Positions 60,870 through 64,000 of a DNA stretch of 64,000 nt are shown in pieces. The notes under the pieces are model-generated. The model did no database searches and was not told the origin of the DNA. It saw only the letters and a program-made list of their open reading frames with translations. The stretch is from positions 3,596,001-3,660,000 of the forward strand of contig OY759970.1 of NCBI GenBank assembly GCA_963662965.1. The letters are read 5' to 3'. The first letter of the stretch is position 1; every line of letters starts with the position of its first letter. The translations under genes and the position numbers were made by a program. This stretch comes from DTWD01 sp963662965 (GTDB lineage: Bacteria > Acidobacteriota > Vicinamibacteria > Vicinamibacterales > UBA8438).

Positions 60870-61197
60870 GCGGAAGCACCGAATCTCGCGCTCCGTGACA
60901 TGGCGAATCCGGGGCACGCGAATCGGCACGCGCTGGCCGGCCAACCCGACCGTCCCGGGGTTGCTCCCATGACGGCGCCCGCCGACTGACGGGTCTTTGC
61001 GGGCGTAGCGTTCGCCAGCCAGCGCGGTCACTTCCTCGTCGAGCAATTCCTCGATGTGCATCAACCCCAGCGGAATCAAGGACCGGATCAATTCCACCTT
61101 GGCATCGACCTCCAGCTCCGCGTACCCCTCTCGGTCGATGACGTCGACCGCGCCCAACGTGCGACCTTTCTTGCGCTTCCTGACCGATCGTAGGACA
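60870..61197 (-). pseudogene. N-terminal fragment of an IS256-family transposase
   Basis: The frame reads AELEVDAKVELIRSLIPLGL, LDEEVTALAGERYARKDPSV and NPGTVGLAGQRVPIRVPRIR, ending HVTEREIR, the N-terminal third of IS256/mutator transposases. The catalytic DDE domain is absent. Its 5' end is cut by the integrase-type IS at 61201 and its 3' end by the low-GC segment. Confidence 0.82.
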
Positions 61198-61200
61198 CCG

Positions 61201-62362
61201 TAAGGTGCGTTTAATGGGCCGAGGTCCGGTCAGTGCTGGTCGAGTCTCCCAAGTAATCTCAGGCCATGCCGCCTGCGCTACAGTTTCTCGTTCTCACGTT
61301 CGCTGGCTGGGTGACCCGCCACCAAGACGATCTGATCGCGTATCTCCGGGAGGAGAATCGGGTCCTCCGGGAGCACCTGGGCCCTCGGCCGCTTCGCCGG
61401 ACCGATGCCCAACGCCATCGACTCGCCGTGCGCGGCCAGAAACTCGGACGGCGCGTCTTGATGCAGGTCGCCGGCATCGTCACGCCTGACCCGATTCTCC
61501 GCTGGTACCGGAGATTGATCGCCCAGACATACGACGGCAGCGCCCGCCGCGGTCGAGGCCGGCCGATGACGCGACGTGACGTGGCCGCGCTCATGGTCCG
61601 GCTGGCGGTCGAGAATCCCCAGTGGGGGTACACACGGATCCGCGGGGCGCTCTCGAACCTCGGCCACGAGATCGCTCGGACCACGGTGAAGCGGATCCTG
61701 CACGACCACGGGATCGACCCGGCTCCCGAGCGGAGCCGGCGCCTGCCCTGGAAGACGTTCCTGCAGGCGCACGGGGAGGGCCTCACGGCCTGCGATCTGT
61801 TCACCGTCGAGGTGCTCACGCTGGCCGGGCTCCAGCGGTACCTGGTCTTCTTCGTGATCGCGCTGCAGTCCCGCCGCGTGACCATCGCCGGGATCCATCC
61901 GCAGCCGTACGGCGCGTGGATGGAGCAGATGGCCCGCAATTTGACGGACCCGGTCGATGGCTGCTTGCGACGCGCCCGCTATCTGATGCACGACCGCGCC
62001 CCGCTCTACACGCGGGGTTTTGGCGAGATCCTAAAGGGCGGGGGTGTCCAGCCGATCCGTCTCCCGCCGAAGAGTCCCAATCTCACCGCGTATGCCGAGC
62101 GGTTCGTCCGCTCTATGAAAGAGGAGTGGCTCAGTCGCGTCGTCCCCCTCGGCGAAGGGCACTTGCGTCTCCTCGTGGGCGAGTACGTCGACCACTCCCA
62201 TCGCGAGCGAAACCACCAGGGACTCGACAACCAGCTCCGGCCACGACCGCCACCGCCGGTGAGCCTGGCCGCCGACGTTCAGCGGCGGGAGCGTCTGGGC
62301 GGATTGCTCAATTTCTACCACCGGGAGGCCGCATGAGCGGTCGGCCGATTAAACGCACCTTA
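61201..62362 (+). mobile_element. Intact integrase-core (rve) insertion sequence
   Basis: Terminal inverted repeats of 20 bases with one mismatch lie at 61201-61220 (TAAGGTGCGTTTAATGGGCC) and 62343-62362. Flanking CCG/CGG bases extend the symmetry, so the true ends may be three bases further out. One transposase gene fills the element. It separates IS256-type sequence on the left from group II intron sequence on the right. It is the only apparently functional transposon in the window. Confidence 0.85.
61266..62336 (+). CDS. Integrase-core (rve) transposase
   Basis: The 356-residue protein has an N-terminal helical DNA-binding part (NPQWGYTRIRGALSNLGHEI, RTTVKRILHDHGIDP) and an rve catalytic core with Asp177 in ACDLFTVEVLTL, Asp243 in YLMHDRAPLYTRGF and Glu278 in PNLTAYAERFVRSMKEEWLS, the complete DDE triad. 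The C-terminus YVDHSHRERNHQGLDNQL is typical of the group. The frame is uninterrupted from inside the left inverted repeat region to just before the right one, so it is probably active. Confidence 0.88.
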   Translation: MPPALQFLVLTFAGWVTRHQDDLIAYLREENRVLREHLGPRPLRRTDAQRHRLAVRGQKLGRRVLMQVAGIVTPDPILRWYRRLIAQTYDGSARRGRGRPMTRRDVAALMVRLAVENPQWGYTRIRGALSNLGHEIARTTVKRILHDHGIDPAPERSRRLPWKTFLQAHGEGLTACDLFTVEVLTLAGLQRYLVFFVIALQSRRVTIAGIHPQPYGAWMEQMARNLTDPVDGCLRRARYLMHDRAPLYTRGFGEILKGGGVQPIRLPPKSPNLTAYAERFVRSMKEEWLSRVVPLGEGHLRLLVGEYVDHSHRERNHQGLDNQLRPRPPPPVSLAADVQRRERLGGLLNFYHREAA

Positions 62363-62366
62363 CGGG

Positions 62367-62622
62367 GTGCACCGCCACGCGTCGGTTGCCGAGCAGCATC
62401 GGATGTTGGGTGTCGAAGCTGCGGGGGCACTGTGCCTACTACGGGATTACGGGGAACGCCTCGAGCCTGTCGACGTGCAGCTTTCACGTCGTCCACATCT
62501 GGCAGAAGTGGCTCAACCGTCGGTCGCAGAAGAGATCGATGCCGTGGAAGCGGTTCCTCCGCCTCCTCGCGCGATACCCTCTCCCGCGAATGACGGCCAT
62601 CCACTCGGCCGCGCGCGCGTAG
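62367..62622 (+). pseudogene. C-terminal fragment of a group II intron reverse transcriptase/maturase
   Basis: One frame starts HRHASVAEQHRMLGV and the next continues KLRGHCAYYGITGNASSLST, WQKWLNRRSQKRSMPWKRFL and RLLARYPLPRMTAIHS, which together are the terminal maturase X/D region of intron-encoded reverse transcriptases. The two pieces join only if one base (an extra G near 62416) is removed. The reverse transcriptase domain is absent. Confidence 0.85.
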
Positions 62623-62639
62623 CGAAGCCATCCGTCGAG

Positions 62640-62673
62640 GAGCCGGATGCGGAAGAACCCGCACGTCCGGATC
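62640..62673 (+). ncRNA. Group II intron domain V
   Basis: A 34-base hairpin begins GAGCCGGATGCGG and closes CCGCACGTCCGGATC, the length, sequence pattern and paired arms of domain V of bacterial group II introns. It follows the maturase stop codon by about 18 bases, the expected position. Confidence 0.85.
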
Positions 62674-62714
62674 TGTGGGGGGCTGGGGTCGGCAACGACC
62701 CTGGTCTACCCGAC

Positions 62715-62790
62715 CGAGGAGATGACCGGCGAGCAGGTCGCCGAAGCCCAACGCCGTGCGCGGGAGTGGGCGCCGACGCCCGAACTGTGA
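62715..62790 (+). pseudogene. 3' tail of an unidentified (Sel1/TPR-type) gene behind the intron
   Basis: After the inferred intron end the frame reads EEMTGEQVAEAQRRAREWAP and then TPEL-stop. This resembles the C-terminal tails of Sel1/TPR-repeat proteins (TPEQIAEAQRLAREW). Its upstream part is gone. It may mark the 3' exon of the gene the intron or an older rearrangement disrupted. Confidence 0.45.
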
Positions 62791-62923
62791 GGCGACGGCT
62801 GGGCACTTTCGTTTCAAGCACATACGAGTTCGGCAGGACGCACGAACGGGTGCCGCAGGCGAAGGCTTGAGTCAGCGTCCGAGACCGCGTAGATTTACCA
62901 CTCTGGACAGGAGCTCTCGACTC

Positions 62924-64000
62924 ATGACAATCATCCCGACGACATATCATCGCGTCGCGCGGCATTCGCTGTGGTTGCTGATGCTGGCGAGCCTCGCCGC
63001 GCAGCCGGTGCACGCGCAGGACGACTGGCCGACCTGGGGACGCGATCCCGGCAACCAGCGCCACTCCCCGCTAACCCAGATCAACACCAGCAACGTCTCG
63101 ACCCTAGTGCCGGCTTGGCGGTACGAGATGACGCAGGAGGGCGTGCCGTCACGGCCGAGCCAGTCGACCCCGCTCATGGTCGAAGGCGTCCTGTACCTGT
63201 CGTTCCCATACTACCGCGTGGTGGCACTGGAGCCGGCGGCCGGCGACGTGATCTGGGAGTACACGGCGCCCGGGGACTGGAATTCATCGGAGCACCAGCT
63301 GCACTGGACGGGTGGTTCGATGCGGGGACTGGCGTACTGGGAAGGCGACGATGTGACGCCGTCGCAGATCGTCTTCGGCACCGAGGAGGGCGAGCTGATC
63401 TCGCTGAACGCGCAGACCGGCATCCCCAACGCCCGGTTCGGCAACGACGGTTACGTCGACCTGAAGACCCCGGACGTGATGAACAATTTCCCGGACATGC
63501 ACTATGGGATCTCGTCAGGGGTCGCCGTCTACAAGCACCTGGTGTTCACCGGTGTCCACAACGCGGACGAGACGGGATCGAAGGGCCCGGCGGGCGACGT
63601 GCGCGCGTGGGATCTGCGGACGGGCGACCTCGTCTGGACGTTTCACACCGTGCCCCGGCCCGGCGAGGTCGGAAACGAGACCTGGGTCGACGACTCCTGG
63701 CGCAACGTCAGTGGCGCCAACACCTGGAGCTTCTTCACCGTCGACGAGGAGCGCGGCATCCTGTACATGCCGCTCGGATCCGCCCATAACGACTTCTATG
63801 GAACCGACCGTCCCGGGGACAACCTCTTCTCCGATTCGATCGTGGCGGTCGATGCCCTGACGGGTGAGCTGAAGTGGTATTTCCAGGCCGTCCATCACGA
63901 CCTCTGGGACCTCGACATGCCGGTGCCGCCGATCCTGTTCGACGTGGAGCGGGACGGCGAGACGATTCCGGCCGTCGGCGTCATGACGAAGTATCCGGTC
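62924..64000 (+). CDS. PQQ-dependent dehydrogenase, 3' end cut by window edge
   Basis: An uninterrupted frame of 359 codons runs to the last base. It has a leader (SLWLLMLASLAAQPVHAQ) and a quinoprotein propeller: DDWPTWGRDPGNQRHSPLTQ, VPAWRYEMTQEGVPSRPSQS, VVALEPAAGDVIWEYTAPGD, ELISLNAQTGIPNARFGNDG, VRAWDLRTGDLVWTFHTVPR and QAVHHDLWDLDMPVPPILFD. It is the second member of this family in the window and differs from the one at 24173. The ATG is preceded by caggag 11 bases upstream. It is expected to oxidise an alcohol or sugar in the periplasm. Confidence 0.88.
   Translation, partial: MTIIPTTYHRVARHSLWLLMLASLAAQPVHAQDDWPTWGRDPGNQRHSPLTQINTSNVSTLVPAWRYEMTQEGVPSRPSQSTPLMVEGVLYLSFPYYRVVALEPAAGDVIWEYTAPGDWNSSEHQLHWTGGSMRGLAYWEGDDVTPSQIVFGTEEGELISLNAQTGIPNARFGNDGYVDLKTPDVMNNFPDMHYGISSGVAVYKHLVFTGVHNADETGSKGPAGDVRAWDLRTGDLVWTFHTVPRPGEVGNETWVDDSWRNVSGANTWSFFTVDEERGILYMPLGSAHNDFYGTDRPGDNLFSDSIVAVDALTGELKWYFQAVHHDLWDLDMPVPPILFDVERDGETIPAVGVMTKYPV

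Larger units (their letters stand above)
62363..62714 (+). mobile_element. 3' remnant of a group II intron
   Basis: The segment holds the end of a maturase gene, a domain V sequence and a domain VI-like hairpin (GGGTCGGCAACGACCC at about 62685-62700), finishing near CTACCCGAC, which resembles intron 3' ends. The 5' part of the intron is missing: the left edge is the inverted repeat of the integrase-type IS. It cannot splice or move. Confidence 0.8.

Noticed and set aside
1..64000. CRISPR arrays, rRNA and tRNA genes
   Set aside because: No regularly spaced short repeats, no rRNA-like conserved blocks and no cloverleaf with CCA-type end were seen. A covariance-model scan would be needed to exclude a degenerate tRNA.

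Overview
The window is GC-rich chromosomal DNA, densely packed with genes for exported enzymes. The gene content suggests an acidobacterium, most likely of the Vicinamibacteria type: giant TolB/CBM9/DUF5916 outer-membrane proteins, DUF6152, DUF5715, a WD40-like sensor domain of the type fused to acidobacterial Ser/Thr kinases, PQQ dehydrogenases and a large family of secreted paralogues. The assignment rests on remembered family distribution, not on a marker gene. No rRNA, tRNA or CRISPR array was seen.

The dominant feature is one secreted protein family, called here the 'CHEGN family' after its C-terminal motif ACHEGNY. I know of no named domain for it. It occurs at 14 places: ten apparently intact genes (8170, 12895, 18523, 29089-, 37452, 40651, 41664, 49463-, 50556 and the fusion at 32560), one copy cut by the window edge (2), one frameshifted copy (17417), one C-terminal fragment (8018) and one short divergent copy (26955). 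In the fusion the domain is joined to an N-terminal SAM methyltransferase domain behind a signal peptide.

Layout. 1-2 kb: a degraded, repeat-bearing intergenic region and a VapBC pair. 2-8 kb: two tandem TolB/CBM9/DUF5916 barrels. 8-20 kb: CHEGN genes, a DUF5715/LysM protein, a broken kinase-sensor propeller, and a six-gene run (CHEGN, MBL hydrolase, NHL propeller, amidohydrolase, CHEGN, CHEGN). 19.5-24 kb: methyltransferase, VWA protein, DUF423, a DUF2235 stump, an exported PLP lyase and an NTF2-like protein. 24-28 kb: PQQ dehydrogenase, ATP-grasp, divergent CHEGN, DUF6152. 28-37 kb: cytochrome c'-like lipoprotein, CHEGN, SDR, an exported enolase-superfamily enzyme, the fusion, small coiled-coil genes, HtpG. 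37-43 kb: an operon of CHEGN, haem/copper monooxygenase-like protein, beta-sandwich partner, CHEGN, CHEGN. 43-54 kb: a MetX-like hydrolase (frameshifted), a TPR metallopeptidase, a serine hydrolase with an in-frame stop, a Rap1a/Tai-like protein, an NHL propeller, CHEGN genes, an AbiEii-like pair and a second monooxygenase/beta-sandwich cassette. 55-58 kb: epoxide-hydrolase-like enzyme, acyl-CoA ligase and a third monooxygenase gene cut by an IS. 58-63 kb: nested insertion sequences and a group II intron remnant around a sorbosone-dehydrogenase-like gene. 63-64 kb: a second PQQ dehydrogenase running off the window.

Together the genes suggest a periplasm and outer membrane specialised for oxidative and hydrolytic breakdown of organic compounds, with quinoproteins, c-type haem and probably copper enzymes. 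The CHEGN proteins recur beside almost all of these but have no known activity. A second theme is decay: a dispersed GC-rich hairpin repeat (8 copies, usually flush against gene 3' ends), MITE-like palindromes, at least five single-base frameshifts and two in-frame stops. Several indels lie in short homopolymers, so assembly error must be excluded before calling the genes dead.
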